From Cloacibacterium rupense (GTDB taxonomy: Bacteria; Bacteroidota; Bacteroidia; Flavobacteriales; Weeksellaceae), in the NCBI RefSeq assembly GCF_014645495.1, contig NZ_BMLV01000002.1:177191-241190 (forward strand): a stretch of 64,000 bases of DNA, in the 5' to 3' direction. The position numbers and the translations under genes are program-made. Below the pieces are notes generated by a model. That model was given only the letters and a program-made list of their open reading frames with translations. It made no database searches and was not told the origin of the DNA. Numbering within the stretch: position 1 is the stretch's first letter; every line of letters begins with the position of its first letter. Positions 42,579 through 51,831 of this stretch are shown piece by piece.

Positions 42579-45479
42579 TTATTTCAGTTTTTTCTTAACT
42601 GCTATTTCTTCGTAAACTTCTAAAATATCTCCTACTTCTATGTCATTATAACCTTTGATGTTCAATCCACATTCATAACCTTTGGTTACTTCTTTTACAT
42701 CGTCTTTGAAACGTTTTAATGATTCTAGTTCACCGTCATATTTCACAATTCCGTCTCTTAGCAGTCTTATTTTAGAATTTCTAGTTACTTTTCCAGTTAA
42801 TACCATACAACCTGCAATAGTCCCCACTTTAGAAATTTTGAATGTTTCTCTGATTTCTACGTTACCTATTACTTGTTCTTTGATTTCTGGTGAAAGCATA
42901 CCTTCCATCGCTTCTTTTACCTCATCTATTGCAGCATAGATTACAGAATATGTTCTGATTTCTATTTCTTCTCTATCTGCTAATTCTTTTGCATTAGCCC
43001 CAGCTCTTACGTTGAAACCAATCATAATAGCATCTGATGCTGCTGCCAATAGAACATCTGATTCGGTAATCTGACCTACACCTTTATGAATAATATTGAT
43101 GCTGATTTCTTCGGTTGACAATCTTTGTAATTGATCTGATAATGCTTCTACTGAACCATCTACGTCACCTTTTAAGATAATATTCAATTCTTTGAAATCA
43201 CCCAATGCAATTCTTCTTCCTAATTCGTCTAGGGTAAGGTGCTTTTTGGTTCTGATGGTTTGCTCTCTTTGCAATTGTTCACGTTTATTGGCGATAGATT
43301 TTGCTTCTCTTTCGTCTTCATAAACTTTAAACTTATCACCAGCAGTAGGCGCTCCGTCTAGTCCTAGTACTGTCACTGGAATAGAAGGTCCTGCTTCTTT
43401 AAGCTGTCTTCCTCTTTCATCTAGCATGGCTTTCACTTTACCGTGATTTTTACCGGCTAAAAGATAATCTCCTACTTTCAAAGTTCCACCTTGTACCAAA
43501 ATGGTAGAAACATAACCTCTACCTTTGTCTAGAGAAGCTTCTATTACCACACCATTAGCTGTTTTATTTGGGTTGGCTTTCAGTTCAAGCATTTCAGCTT
43601 GTAAAAGCACTTTTTCTAATAACAAGTCTACATTATTACCAAATTTTGCAGAAATTTCTTGAGACTGTACACTACCTCCCCATTCCTCAACTAGGATATT
43701 CATACCTGAAAGTTGTTGACGAATGTTGTCTGGGTTAGCATTAGGCTTATCTACTTTATTGATGGCAATAATCATAGGTACACCTGCCGCTTGGGCGTGA
43801 GCAATAGCTTCTTTGGTTTGAGGCATCACATCATCATCCGCAGCTACTACAATAATTACAATATCTGTAACCTGAGCACCTCTGGCTCTCATCGCAGTAA
43901 AGGCTTCGTGACCTGGTGTATCTAAGAAAGTAATTCTTTGACCACCTTCTAATTTCACATTATAAGCACCAATGTGCTGTGTAATACCACCACTTTCACC
44001 TGCAATTACGTTGGTTTTTCTCACATAATCCAGCAATGATGTTTTACCATGGTCTACGTGCCCCATCACCGTAACTATTGGTGCTCTTGGTAATAAATCT
44101 TCTTCAGAATCTACTACTTCTTCCGTAGCTTCAGATTCTAAATCTGCATCTGCAAATTCAATTTTATATCCGAATTCATCAGCCACCAAAGTCAGAGTAT
44201 CAGCCTCTAAACGTTGGTTCATGGTCACCATTACTCCTAACGAGAAACAAGCAGAAATTACTTCTGTAGCACTCACATCCATTAGAGAAGCCAATTCAGA
44301 AACGGTAATAAATTCGGTTACCCTTAGTGTTCTGTCTGCTGCCTCTAGTTCTTGTTGTAGCTCATCTTGCTCTCTACGGAAAGTTCTTTTTTCTTTTCTA
44401 TATTTAGCCCCTTTAGACTTACCACCTTTATTGGTAAGTTTTTCTAAAGTTTCTTTAATTTGATTTTTGATTTGCTCATCAGTAAGCTCTACTGGCATTA
44501 CTTTTTCTCTAGCACCTCTTCCTTTCTGATTTTTACCACCTCTAGAACCTCCTTGGTTACCTTGACCACCTTGACCTTGTGGGCGGTTATTGTTGAATGG
44601 TTTTTTATCTCCACCTGCACCACCACCTTGTTGGTTAGGTCTATTTCCTCCTGCATTATTTCCTTGCTGTTGGGTTTGCCCTTGTCCTGGTTGAGCTGGC
44701 CCATTATTGATTCTCTTTCTTTGTTTTTTCTTAGACTTATCAGATGGTTTTGAAGGTCTATTTTGAAATTGAGAAAGGTCTATTTTTTCGGTAGAAATAA
44801 TTTTTGGACCGTCTAGTTTTTGATAAACCGTTTCTATTTTTTCGGGAGTATCAAATTCTACTTTGGTAATTTCCTTTGGCTCTTCTTTTTTTACCACAGA
44901 TTGTGGTTGAGGTTTCGGAGCTTCTGGTTTTTGTTCTTTTTTGAATTCAGGCTTTGGAGTTTCTTTTTTAGGTTCTTCCTGTTTTTTAGGAGCTTGAGTT
45001 TTTGCTTTAGGCTCTAGCTGAGAAAGATCTATTTTATCTAAAACTTTGAATTCTTGTTTTTCAACTTCTGGAGTTGCTGCTACTTCTTGTTTAGGCTCTT
45101 GCTTCGGTTCAGGAGTTGGCTCTGTCGGCACTTCCTTCACTTCTTCTTTAGGCGCTGGCTTATTAGCATCCAAGTCTATTTTACCCAGCACTTTGGTTTC
45201 GTTTACGCTAGGCGCTTTGGCTCTTATGACCTCAGGTGTTTTTTTGTCTTCTAGTTCTAGTTTTTCTTCAGGAACTTTAGAAATCACCACCTCATGAGAA
45301 GCTTTACGTTGTTCACCATCTTTGGCGAACTCAGCTTCTAATGCAGAATATGCCGCTTCTTCTAATTGAGCGTTAGGATTAGTCTCCACTTCGAAGCCTC
45401 TGGATTGTAAAAACTCTACCAATCTAGACATCGAAATATTGAATTCCTTTACCGCTTTGTTTAATCTAATTTTTGGCAT
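42579..45479 (-). CDS. infB: Translation initiation factor IF-2
   Basis: A 966-residue GTPase that places initiator tRNA on the small ribosomal subunit. The N-terminus has the IF-2N motif ([21 protein letters not shown]), then a long low-complexity region: Pro/Lys/Glu-rich (about 90-230) and Gly/Asn/Gln-rich (about 255-330), typical of flavobacterial IF-2. A second IF-2N part follows, then the G domain from about 470 with [12 protein letters not shown] (G1), DTPGHEAF (G3) and NKVDK (G4), and the C-terminal initiator-tRNA binding domains. It is the last gene of the rimP-nusA-infB operon. Confidence 0.97.
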   Translation of the reverse strand: MPKIRLNKAVKEFNISMSRLVEFLQSRGFEVETNPNAQLEEAAYSALEAEFAKDGEQRKASHEVVISKVPEEKLELEDKKTPEVIRAKAPSVNETKVLGKIDLDANKPAPKEEVKEVPTEPTPEPKQEPKQEVAATPEVEKQEFKVLDKIDLSQLEPKAKTQAPKKQEEPKKETPKPEFKKEQKPEAPKPQPQSVVKKEEPKEITKVEFDTPEKIETVYQKLDGPKIISTEKIDLSQFQNRPSKPSDKSKKKQRKRINNGPAQPGQGQTQQQGNNAGGNRPNQQGGGAGGDKKPFNNNRPQGQGGQGNQGGSRGGKNQKGRGAREKVMPVELTDEQIKNQIKETLEKLTNKGGKSKGAKYRKEKRTFRREQDELQQELEAADRTLRVTEFITVSELASLMDVSATEVISACFSLGVMVTMNQRLEADTLTLVADEFGYKIEFADADLESEATEEVVDSEEDLLPRAPIVTVMGHVDHGKTSLLDYVRKTNVIAGESGGITQHIGAYNVKLEGGQRITFLDTPGHEAFTAMRARGAQVTDIVIIVVAADDDVMPQTKEAIAHAQAAGVPMIIAINKVDKPNANPDNIRQQLSGMNILVEEWGGSVQSQEISAKFGNNVDLLLEKVLLQAEMLELKANPNKTANGVVIEASLDKGRGYVSTILVQGGTLKVGDYLLAGKNHGKVKAMLDERGRQLKEAGPSIPVTVLGLDGAPTAGDKFKVYEDEREAKSIANKREQLQREQTIRTKKHLTLDELGRRIALGDFKELNIILKGDVDGSVEALSDQLQRLSTEEISINIIHKGVGQITESDVLLAAASDAIMIGFNVRAGANAKELADREEIEIRTYSVIYAAIDEVKEAMEGMLSPEIKEQVIGNVEIRETFKISKVGTIAGCMVLTGKVTRNSKIRLLRDGIVKYDGELESLKRFKDDVKEVTKGYECGLNIKGYNDIEVGDILEVYEEIAVKKKLK

Positions 45480-45560
45480 TCTATTTTGTTATTTTCTTAT
45501 TGGGCTTTGTACCTTGTTAATTTTAATTGTTAATCTTTAGCTGCTAAAATACATGAGATA

Positions 45561-46796
45561 TTAATCTTCAAATTCTTCGCTAAGGATTTTCTTTACCTCT
45601 TCGATGGTTTCTTCCTCTAGGTCTGTCATGTTTACCAATGCTTCGGTGTCTTTATCTAAAACACTTTTCGCGGTTTCTAGACCTACTTTTTTGAACTCAT
45701 CAATAATCCAACTTTCTATTTCATCATTAAATTCATCAAGCTCTACGTCATCATCAGCTTGTTTTTCTCTGTAAACGTCTATATCATAACCAGATAACCA
45801 AGAAGCTAGCCTGATATTTTGACCTTGTTTACCAATTACTTTAGAAATCTCTTCCACAGGTGTATATACCAATGCGTAGTTGTCTCCTTCATTGATTTCA
45901 ACTTTATTGATGGTAACATTGCCTAAAGCTCTTCTCACTAAAATTTCTGAGTTTTTAGACCACTGAATAACGTCTATATTTTCGTTTTTCAATTCTCTTA
46001 CCACACCGTGAATTCTAGACCCCTTCACGCCCACACAAGCACCTACTGGGTCTATTCTGTCATCATAAGCATCTACTGCTATCTTCGCTTTTTCACCAGG
46101 AATTCTCACTACTTTTTTCAAGATGATGGTGCCGTCTTGAATTTCTGGAATTTCTAGTTCTAATAATTTTTCTAAAAATTTAGGCGCTGTTCTAGAAACA
46201 AAAATCTGAGGTTTAGACCCTTTGAAATCTACGGTTTCTATTACTGCTCTTACGTTATCTCCTTTTCTGAAGAAATCAGAAGGGATTTGATTTTCTTTTG
46301 GTAAGATGTACTCATTGCCTTCATCATCTAGCAAAATAACATGTTTGTGACGTATGTGATGTACCTCACCTACTGCCAACTCACCAATTCTGTCTTTGAA
46401 CTGCTCATACAACATCGCATTGTTATGCTCTTGCAATTTGGTTGCCAAAATCTGTTTTAGGGTAAGAATACTTCTTCTACCTAACTGTGCTACAGGAATT
46501 TCCTGTGTATATTCTTCGCCCACTTCAAAAGTAGGGTCTATTTTCTTAGCTTCAGAAATTTCTATTTCTAAGTCATCATCTTCAGACATTTCGTCTTCTA
46601 CGATTCTTTTGTTCAAAAATATCTGAAAGTCACCTTTATCAGGGTTTACAATCACGTCGAAATGGTCATCAGAATCGTATCTTTTTCTCAAAAGAGTCTT
46701 CAACGAGTCTTCAATAATCGCCATTAAATCAATCTTGCTGATTCCTTTTTCGTCTTTAAAATCTCCAAAGGATTCAATCAACGCTATATTGTCCAT
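45561..46796 (-). CDS. nusA: Transcription termination/antitermination factor NusA
   Basis: A 411-residue RNA polymerase-binding protein with an N-terminal domain (about 1-130), an S1 domain (about 130-200; GEVHHIRHKHVILL) and tandem KH domains (about 225-345) including VDAYDDRIDPVGACVGVKGSRI and VIGKQGQNIRLASWLSGYDIDVY. The acidic C-terminus is short; the extra repeats of E. coli NusA are absent, as usual for this phylum. It sits between rimP and infB, the classical order. Confidence 0.96.
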   Translation of the reverse strand: MDNIALIESFGDFKDEKGISKIDLMAIIEDSLKTLLRKRYDSDDHFDVIVNPDKGDFQIFLNKRIVEDEMSEDDDLEIEISEAKKIDPTFEVGEEYTQEIPVAQLGRRSILTLKQILATKLQEHNNAMLYEQFKDRIGELAVGEVHHIRHKHVILLDDEGNEYILPKENQIPSDFFRKGDNVRAVIETVDFKGSKPQIFVSRTAPKFLEKLLELEIPEIQDGTIILKKVVRIPGEKAKIAVDAYDDRIDPVGACVGVKGSRIHGVVRELKNENIDVIQWSKNSEILVRRALGNVTINKVEINEGDNYALVYTPVEEISKVIGKQGQNIRLASWLSGYDIDVYREKQADDDVELDEFNDEIESWIIDEFKKVGLETAKSVLDKDTEALVNMTDLEEETIEEVKKILSEEFED

Positions 46797-46837
46797 CTTA
46801 TATTATTTTTAAGGTATAAAGTTTAAACTGAGTTAAA

Positions 46838-47305
46838 CTAAAATTTTATTATTATCAATGCTTTTTTAATATCTGTATAAGGAATTTCTCTTTCTTCTAC
46901 TACATCTTCTTTTCCTTTGCCTATCAATTTTGGTCTTCTGTATCTAAGGGTAAGGGTTACTTTTTCTTCATCTACTGCGGTAATTTCGCCTTCTACTTTT
47001 TCATCATTGTTCAGAAGAAGGTCTACTTCTCTGCCCAAATTCTTTTTGTATTGACGGGGGAACTTTAAAGGTTCGCTCAATCCTGGGCTCATTACTTGTA
47101 GAGAGAAATCGTGCTCTTCTCTGTCTAGGTTAAACTCTATGGCTCTGCTGGCATCTAGGCAATCTTGAAGTGTAAGACTCTCATCACCATCTAGAATCAC
47201 CGTGATATCAGAAGAGGCAGATATTTTTAACTCTACCAAATACAAGTCTTGTCTTGTTTCCAAGAACTCATGAACCAGTTGCTCTACCTTTGTTCTAAAA
47301 TCCAT
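46838..47305 (-). CDS. rimP: Ribosome maturation factor RimP
   Basis: A 155-residue protein with the RimP N-terminal alpha/beta domain (LVELKISASSDITVILDGDESLTLQDCL, DREEHDFSLQVMSPGLSEPL) and the small C-terminal SH3-like domain (VEGEITAVDEEKVTL). RimP helps 30S assembly. It is the first gene of the rimP-nusA-infB operon; a full promoter lies about 106-137 bases upstream and a terminator-like hairpin sits in the leader. Confidence 0.95.
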   Translation of the reverse strand: MDFRTKVEQLVHEFLETRQDLYLVELKISASSDITVILDGDESLTLQDCLDASRAIEFNLDREEHDFSLQVMSPGLSEPLKFPRQYKKNLGREVDLLLNNDEKVEGEITAVDEEKVTLTLRYRRPKLIGKGKEDVVEEREIPYTDIKKALIIIKF

Positions 47306-47358
47306 AATACACTATTTCTGAATATGACCAAAGCCACATTCGTTAAAACCTGGCTACG

Positions 47359-47386
47359 AAAAAAGGCTTTCTTCCGAAGGCCCTTT
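47359..47386 (-). promoter_or_regulatory. Terminator-like hairpin in the rimP leader
   Basis: Read on the minus strand, AAAGGGC and GCCTTTT pair over 7 bp (one G.U pair) around an inner CTT-CGG-AAG mini-hairpin, and six T follow. It lies between the promoter and the rimP start, where an attenuator would be. Confidence 0.5.
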
Positions 47387-47410
47387 CATTTCTTATCCGT
47401 TAATCTGGTG

Positions 47411-47442
47411 CAAATATACTACTTATTTTGTATCTGTGCAAA
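47411..47442 (-). promoter_or_regulatory. rimP-nusA-infB operon promoter
   Basis: On the minus strand TTTG (47442-47439) and TATATTTG (47418-47411) are 20 bases apart. GCACC spans the end of the box and the following bases, as at rpsL, tRNA-Glu and rpsT. Confidence 0.85.
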
Positions 47443-47496
47443 TTATAGGGTTCTATGAGCGCAGAATAGGGTAAAATAGAAGTTGCATTTTTCATG

Positions 47497-47540
47497 CACT
47501 ATCCATACACTATCCATACACTATCCATACATTATCTATG
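47497..47540. repeat. 11-base tandem repeat
   Basis: Three perfect copies of CACTATCCATA (47497-47529) are followed by one degenerate copy (47530-47540). No spacers are present. It lies in the 471-base gap between rimP and ugd, which otherwise contains the rimP promoter and leader. Confidence 0.9.
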
Positions 47541-47594
47541 CCTTTGGTATGGCTTTGATGGGAAGGGGGTGAAGTGGGGAGTAGAGAGTTGGAA

Positions 47595-47646
47595 GATGAT
47601 TGATGTTAGATGATTGATGAATGATGGATGATGGATGATGGATGGA
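47595..47646. repeat. GATGATTGAT/GATGGAT simple repeat tract
   Basis: A degenerate array of 7-base and 10-base units (GATGATT, GATGGAT, GATGAAT) covers about 50 bases. It looks like a slippage product and encodes nothing recognisable. Confidence 0.8.
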
Positions 47647-47744
47647 TTTTAAATTTTAATCAAATTAGATTGAGGTATTGATAAAAAAAAGTATAAAGTG
47701 ATAAAAACGTGATTTTTTTCAAAAATAAGTTATATTAATTTGAT

Positions 47745-47752
47745 TAACTTTG
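47745..47752 (+). promoter_or_regulatory. -7 box of ugd
   Basis: TAACTTTG fits TAnnTTTG, 24 bases before the TTG start at 47777. No clear -33 element is seen. Confidence 0.55.
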
Positions 47753-47776
47753 CAGTAAATCTTAAAATTTAGAAAA

Positions 47777-49084
47777 TTGAATATATCTATTGTAGGTACA
47801 GGCTATGTAGGCTTAGTTACCGGAACCACTTTAGCGGAATTAGGGAACACTGTATTCTGTGTAGACATCGATGAGAATAAAGTAGAAAGAATGAAGCAGG
47901 GCATTGTTCCTATCTATGAACCAGGCCTTGAGGAGATGTTCTTAAGAAACATTCAAGCTAAAAGATTATTTTTCACCACAGATATCAAAGAAGCCCTAGA
48001 CCAATCAGACGTTATTTACCTAGCCCTACCTACTCCACCAGGAGGAGACGGCAGTGCAGATTTGTCTTTTGTATTGAGTGTAGCCAACCAAATTGGTGAG
48101 ATGATCACCAGCTACAAAGTGATAGTGAATAAATCTACGGTACCTGTAGGCACGGCTGACAAAGTAAGAGCCGTGATTTCTTCTAAAACAGACATCCCAT
48201 TTGATGTGGTTTCTAACCCAGAATTTTTGAGAGAAGGTTTTGCGGTAAAAGATTCTATGAACCCTTCTAGAGTGGTGGTAGGTTCTTCTTCTGAGAAAGC
48301 CAAAGAAATCATGGCCAAAATCTACCAACCCTTTACCAATACAGGAGTTCCTATCATCTTTATGGATGAAAAATCTTCGGAACTTACTAAATACGCAGCG
48401 AATTCATTTTTAGCGGTAAAGATTACTTTTATGAATGAAATTGCCAATTACTGTGAAAAAGTAGGAGCAGATGTAGACAAAGTAAGACTTGGGATGGGCA
48501 GTGATGATAGAATTGGTCACCGATTCTTATTCCCAGGGATAGGATACGGAGGAAGTTGTTTCCCGAAAGATGTAAAAGCATTGATAAAATCTGGACACGA
48601 TGAAGACTTCACATTCAAAATTCTAGAAGCTACTGAAGAGGTCAACAAAAAACAAAAAGTAATCTTGGTAGATGAAATCGAGAAATATTTCGGTACGCTA
48701 AAAGGTAAAAAAATAGCCATGTGGGGATTGGCCTTCAAAGCCAATACCGATGACATCAGAGAAGCATCATCTCTAGACAACATTGAAATTTTATTAGAAA
48801 AAGGAGCGCAGATTGTTGCCTATGACGCGATTGCTGAAGACAATGTAAAGAAAATCGTTGGCGACAAAATTGCCTACGCTCCAGATATGTATACTGCTCT
48901 AGAGGGCGCAGATTGTTTGCTTATCGCTACAGAATGGAGTGAATTTAAAAATCCTAATTTTGAATTGATGGCAGAAAAACTCAACAACAAAGTCATCTTC
49001 GATGGTAGAAATATGTTTTCTATGGAACAAGTAGAAGATACAGGATTCTATTATAAGTCAATTGGTAGAAAAACGATTGGTTGA
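47777..49084 (+). CDS. ugd: UDP-glucose 6-dehydrogenase
   Basis: A 435-residue enzyme that oxidises UDP-glucose to UDP-glucuronate, a precursor of acidic capsule or O-antigen sugars. The NAD-binding motif ISIVGTGYVGLVTG begins at residue 3, the active-site Cys261 is in GYGGSCFPKDVKAL, and the linker WGLAFKANTDDIREASS and C-terminal domain are normal. Some members of this family act on UDP-N-acetyl-hexosamines, so the substrate is not fully certain. The start is TTG. It marks the beginning of the polysaccharide locus. Confidence 0.93.
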   Translation: MNISIVGTGYVGLVTGTTLAELGNTVFCVDIDENKVERMKQGIVPIYEPGLEEMFLRNIQAKRLFFTTDIKEALDQSDVIYLALPTPPGGDGSADLSFVLSVANQIGEMITSYKVIVNKSTVPVGTADKVRAVISSKTDIPFDVVSNPEFLREGFAVKDSMNPSRVVVGSSSEKAKEIMAKIYQPFTNTGVPIIFMDEKSSELTKYAANSFLAVKITFMNEIANYCEKVGADVDKVRLGMGSDDRIGHRFLFPGIGYGGSCFPKDVKALIKSGHDEDFTFKILEATEEVNKKQKVILVDEIEKYFGTLKGKKIAMWGLAFKANTDDIREASSLDNIEILLEKGAQIVAYDAIAEDNVKKIVGDKIAYAPDMYTALEGADCLLIATEWSEFKNPNFELMAEKLNNKVIFDGRNMFSMEQVEDTGFYYKSIGRKTIG

Positions 49085-49141
49085 TTGATTTGTTAAAACG
49101 TTAAATTGTTAGAGGGTTAAAAAGCTAATTGATATTAAATC

Positions 49142-49234
49142 ATGGGTAAAAAAATAAACGCTCAAAAAGATTTGAAAGTATATCAAGAATCTTTACTCCT
49201 TGTAATTCCTTCAACTATTAACTTCACTTTTTAA
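49142..49234 (+). pseudogene. Fragment of a four-helix-bundle (S23-type) gene
   Basis: A 30-codon frame starting ATG reads MGKKINAQKDLKVYQESLLLV and then leaves the family pattern. The KDLKVYQESL part is the usual beginning of small four-helix-bundle proteins of the S23 (rRNA intervening sequence protein-like) family, which are about 115-120 residues long. The rest is missing, so it is probably a decayed remnant. The assignment depends on a short segment. Confidence 0.45.
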
Positions 49235-49354
49235 AAACAAAGACCTTAAAAATAGAATTTACTTTAACAAAAAATGCTTTAAAAACTCATTTCATCTTTA
49301 AAAGATAAAAACAAAACATTTTAATTTTATCGCATTATAACTTTCTAAGAAAAA

Positions 49355-50446
49355 ATGAAGAACATTATCATCACCGGAGGAGCGGGTTTTATTGGTTCAC
49401 ACGTGGTGCGTGAATTTGTAAACAATTTACCACAAACCAATATCATCAACCTTGACGCCCTCACCTACGCTGGGAATTTAGAAAATTTAAAAGATATAGA
49501 GCACCTTTCTAACTATTTTTTTGAAAAGGCAGACATCACCAAGCCTGAAGAACTGCGCAAGGTTTTTGAAAAATACCAACCAGATGCCATCGTGCATTTG
49601 GCAGCAGAATCTCATGTAGACCGCAGCATCACTGACCCTAATGCATTCATCAACACCAATGTGATGGGAACGGCAAACCTGCTGAATTTGGCTAAAGAAT
49701 TTTGGACATTAAACCCAGACCACCAGCATGGTAATTTCCCCGATGAGCCTAGAACCAACCTTTTCTATCACGTTTCTACCGATGAAGTGTATGGTGCGTT
49801 AGGTGAGACAGGCTTCTTCACCGAAGAAACTTCTTATGACCCGAAGTCTCCCTACTCTGCTAGCAAAGCTGCCAGTGACCATTTGGTAAGAGCCTACGGA
49901 AACACCTATGGTTTGCCGTTTGTTATTTCTAACTGCTCTAACAATTACGGCCCTAATCACTTTCCAGAAAAGTTGATTCCGCTGTGTATTCATAATATTA
50001 TCAATGAAAAACCACTTCCTATCTATGGAGATGGCAAATACACCAGAGATTGGCTGTTTGTAATCGACCACGCCAAAGCCATTTTCCAGATTTTCCATGA
50101 ATCTAAAACCGGGAAAACCTACAATATTGGGGGCTGGAATGAGTGGCAAAATATCGATTTGATTAAAGAGCTCATTAAACAGATGGACGCAAAACTCGGA
50201 AGGCCAGAAGGGTATTCAGAAAAATTGATTACCTTCGTTAAGGACAGACCGGGTCATGATAAAAGATATGCCATAGATGCTACCAAGTTGAATGAAGAAC
50301 TGGGCTGGAAACCTAGTGTAACCTTTGAAGAAGGATTGGCAAAAACGATTGATTGGTTCTTGGAAAATGAGCAATGGCTGGAGAATGTAACGAGTGGGAG
50401 CTATCAGGAGTATTATGCTTCGCAATATACAAATGACTCTAATTAA
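49355..50446 (+). CDS. rfbB: dTDP-glucose 4,6-dehydratase
   Basis: A 363-residue short-chain dehydrogenase/reductase-type enzyme that makes dTDP-4-keto-6-deoxyglucose. The NAD-binding motif TGGAGFIGSHVV lies at the N-terminus, the catalytic Asp-Glu pair is in HVSTDEVYG, and Tyr167/Lys171 are in YSASKAASDHL. The segments AAESHVDRSI and NCSNNYGPNHFPEKLIPL are typical for RmlB. The product feeds rhamnose or other 6-deoxysugars. rfbC and rfbD are not in the window, so the final sugar is unknown. Confidence 0.95.
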   Translation: MKNIIITGGAGFIGSHVVREFVNNLPQTNIINLDALTYAGNLENLKDIEHLSNYFFEKADITKPEELRKVFEKYQPDAIVHLAAESHVDRSITDPNAFINTNVMGTANLLNLAKEFWTLNPDHQHGNFPDEPRTNLFYHVSTDEVYGALGETGFFTEETSYDPKSPYSASKAASDHLVRAYGNTYGLPFVISNCSNNYGPNHFPEKLIPLCIHNIINEKPLPIYGDGKYTRDWLFVIDHAKAIFQIFHESKTGKTYNIGGWNEWQNIDLIKELIKQMDAKLGRPEGYSEKLITFVKDRPGHDKRYAIDATKLNEELGWKPSVTFEEGLAKTIDWFLENEQWLENVTSGSYQEYYASQYTNDSN

Positions 50447-50463
50447 ACTCGAATTTCTCTAAT

Positions 50464-50600
50464 TGTGGAAGATAAAATTATATACAAAAACGAAAGTTTA
50501 AGATTATCGGACTATGTATGAATATTCATTCCATCATGGGATTTGGCTTTTTGGAAGCGGTTTATGCAGAAGTTTTAGAAAAAGAATTTATTAAAAACTG
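50464..50600 (+). pseudogene. Frameshifted and truncated GxxExxY gene
   Basis: The first frame from GTG reads VEDKIIYKNES. After a probable loss of one T near 50493 the next frame continues KIIGLCMNIHSIMGFG and contains GFLEAVY (50544-50564), the motif that names the GxxExxY (PD-(D/E)XK-like) family, followed by AEVLEKEFIKN. The frame then runs into the structured repeat. Complete members have about 125 residues, so only a third is left and it is out of frame. Confidence 0.7.
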
Positions 50601-50800
50601 TTCTTTTGTCTTGAAACAAAAGAACCAAAAATTCAAGACTGGAAACTCCAGCTAAAATTTCAAATAATTTCCTAAAATTTCCAAAACTCGGGCGGAAAGA
50701 AGTTTTTATCTATTTAAGATATTTTTTGCCGCCACTCAAACAGTGGAAATTTCTTAACGGAAACTATTTAAAATTTCTTAACGCTTACGTTTCCTAGGTC
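50599..50800. repeat. Structured intergenic element, possibly a dispersed repeat
   Basis: The element begins where the GxxExxY remnant breaks off. It has several inverted repeats: TCTTTTGT/ACAAAAGA (50601-50608 with 50615-50622), GTCTTGAA/TTCAAGAC (50607-50614 with 50631-50638), GGCGG/CCGCC (50691-50695 with 50729-50733) and CCACT/AGTGG (50732-50736 with 50742-50746). It also has a direct repeat AAATTTCTTAACG (about 50747 and 50770). I believe similar elements recur in flavobacterial genomes, but only one copy is in this window. Confidence 0.5.
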
Positions 50801-50864
50801 ATAACTATTTTAACAATAAGAAACTATACATGCTCAATAGCCTAACAAAACAAAAAAACTCAAA

Positions 50865-51722
50865 ATGAAGGGAATTATACTTGCCGGAGGTTCTGGCACC
50901 AGATTGTATCCATTGACCATAGCGGTAAGCAAGCAACTGATGCCTGTTTATGACAAACCTATGATTTATTATCCGCTTTCTGTATTGCTTTTAGCGGGAA
51001 TTAGAGAGATATTAATTATCACAACTCCGCAAGACCAAGAAAGTTTTAAAAAGTTATTGGGAGATGGTTCTTCTATTGGTTGTAGATTTGAGTATAAGGT
51101 ACAACCTAGTCCAGACGGATTGGCGCAAGCCTTTATTTTGGGAGAAGAATTCATTGGCGATGATTCTGTAGCCTTGGTATTGGGAGACAATATTTTCTAT
51201 GGCAGTGGTTTGCCTCAATTGTTAGCAAGTAAAACCGATGTACAAGGTGGTTGTGTATTTGCTTATCAAGTTTCAGACCCCGAAAGATATGGCGTGGTAG
51301 AATTCGATGACAATTACAAAGCGATTTCAATAGAAGAGAAACCTGCACTTCCCAAGTCTAACTATGCAGTACCTGGTTTGTATTTTTATGACAATACAGT
51401 GGTAGAAATTGCCAAAAACCTAAAACCCTCACCCAGAGGTGAATTAGAGATTACTGATGTCAACAAAGTCTATTTAGAACAAGGGCAACTAGAAGTCGGG
51501 GTAATGTCTAGAGGAACGGCATGGCTAGATACAGGCACATTTGATTCTCTGCACGAAGCCTCAGAATTTGTAAAAGTTTTAGAAAAAAGACAAGGTTTCA
51601 AGATTTCATGTATCGAAGAAATTGCCTATAAAAAAGGATTTATCGATAAAGCTCAGCTTTTAATTGCCGCTGAGAAATATGGTAAAAGTGGGTATGGAGC
51701 GTATTTGAAAAAATTAGCATAA
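50865..51722 (+). CDS. rfbA: Glucose-1-phosphate thymidylyltransferase
   Basis: A 285-residue nucleotidyltransferase that makes dTDP-glucose from dTTP and glucose-1-phosphate. The N-terminal [16 protein letters not shown] is the nucleotide-binding signature. [22 protein letters not shown] and [17 protein letters not shown] are all typical for RmlA. It supplies the substrate for rfbB. The two genes are separated by about 420 bases of remnants, so they may not share a transcript. Length is normal. Confidence 0.96.
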   Translation: MKGIILAGGSGTRLYPLTIAVSKQLMPVYDKPMIYYPLSVLLLAGIREILIITTPQDQESFKKLLGDGSSIGCRFEYKVQPSPDGLAQAFILGEEFIGDDSVALVLGDNIFYGSGLPQLLASKTDVQGGCVFAYQVSDPERYGVVEFDDNYKAISIEEKPALPKSNYAVPGLYFYDNTVVEIAKNLKPSPRGELEITDVNKVYLEQGQLEVGVMSRGTAWLDTGTFDSLHEASEFVKVLEKRQGFKISCIEEIAYKKGFIDKAQLLIAAEKYGKSGYGAYLKKLA

Positions 51723-51785
51723 GCTATATCCATTAAAAAAGCTTTTAAAATGATGGCTTTAGGCTCTGATTTGAAAGATTTTTGA

Positions 51786-51793
51786 TATTTTTG
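51786..51793 (+). promoter_or_regulatory. -7 box before the export/glycosyltransferase series
   Basis: TATTTTTG fits TAnnTTTG, 38 bases before the ATG at 51832. It is the last good candidate promoter before the closely packed genes that continue to the end of the window. Confidence 0.5.
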
Positions 51794-51831
51794 TCTATTC
51801 ATCGATAATATAGAAAATTATAAAAACACGA

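Larger units (their letters stand above)
50447..50864. other. Gene-poor gap holding a pseudogene and a structured repeat
   Basis: The 418 bases between rfbB and rfbA hold the GxxExxY remnant (50464-50600), the structured repeat (about 50599-50800) and a short AT-rich leader before rfbA without a clear promoter box. Confidence 0.6.

Noticed and set aside
44460..45297. Several plus-strand frames opposite infB
   Set aside because: They are mirror frames of the low-complexity Lys/Glu/Pro and Gly/Asn region of IF-2, with Ser/Phe-rich nonsense composition.
47497..47540. Short direct repeats as a CRISPR array
   Set aside because: The 11-base units follow each other without spacers and no cas gene is near.
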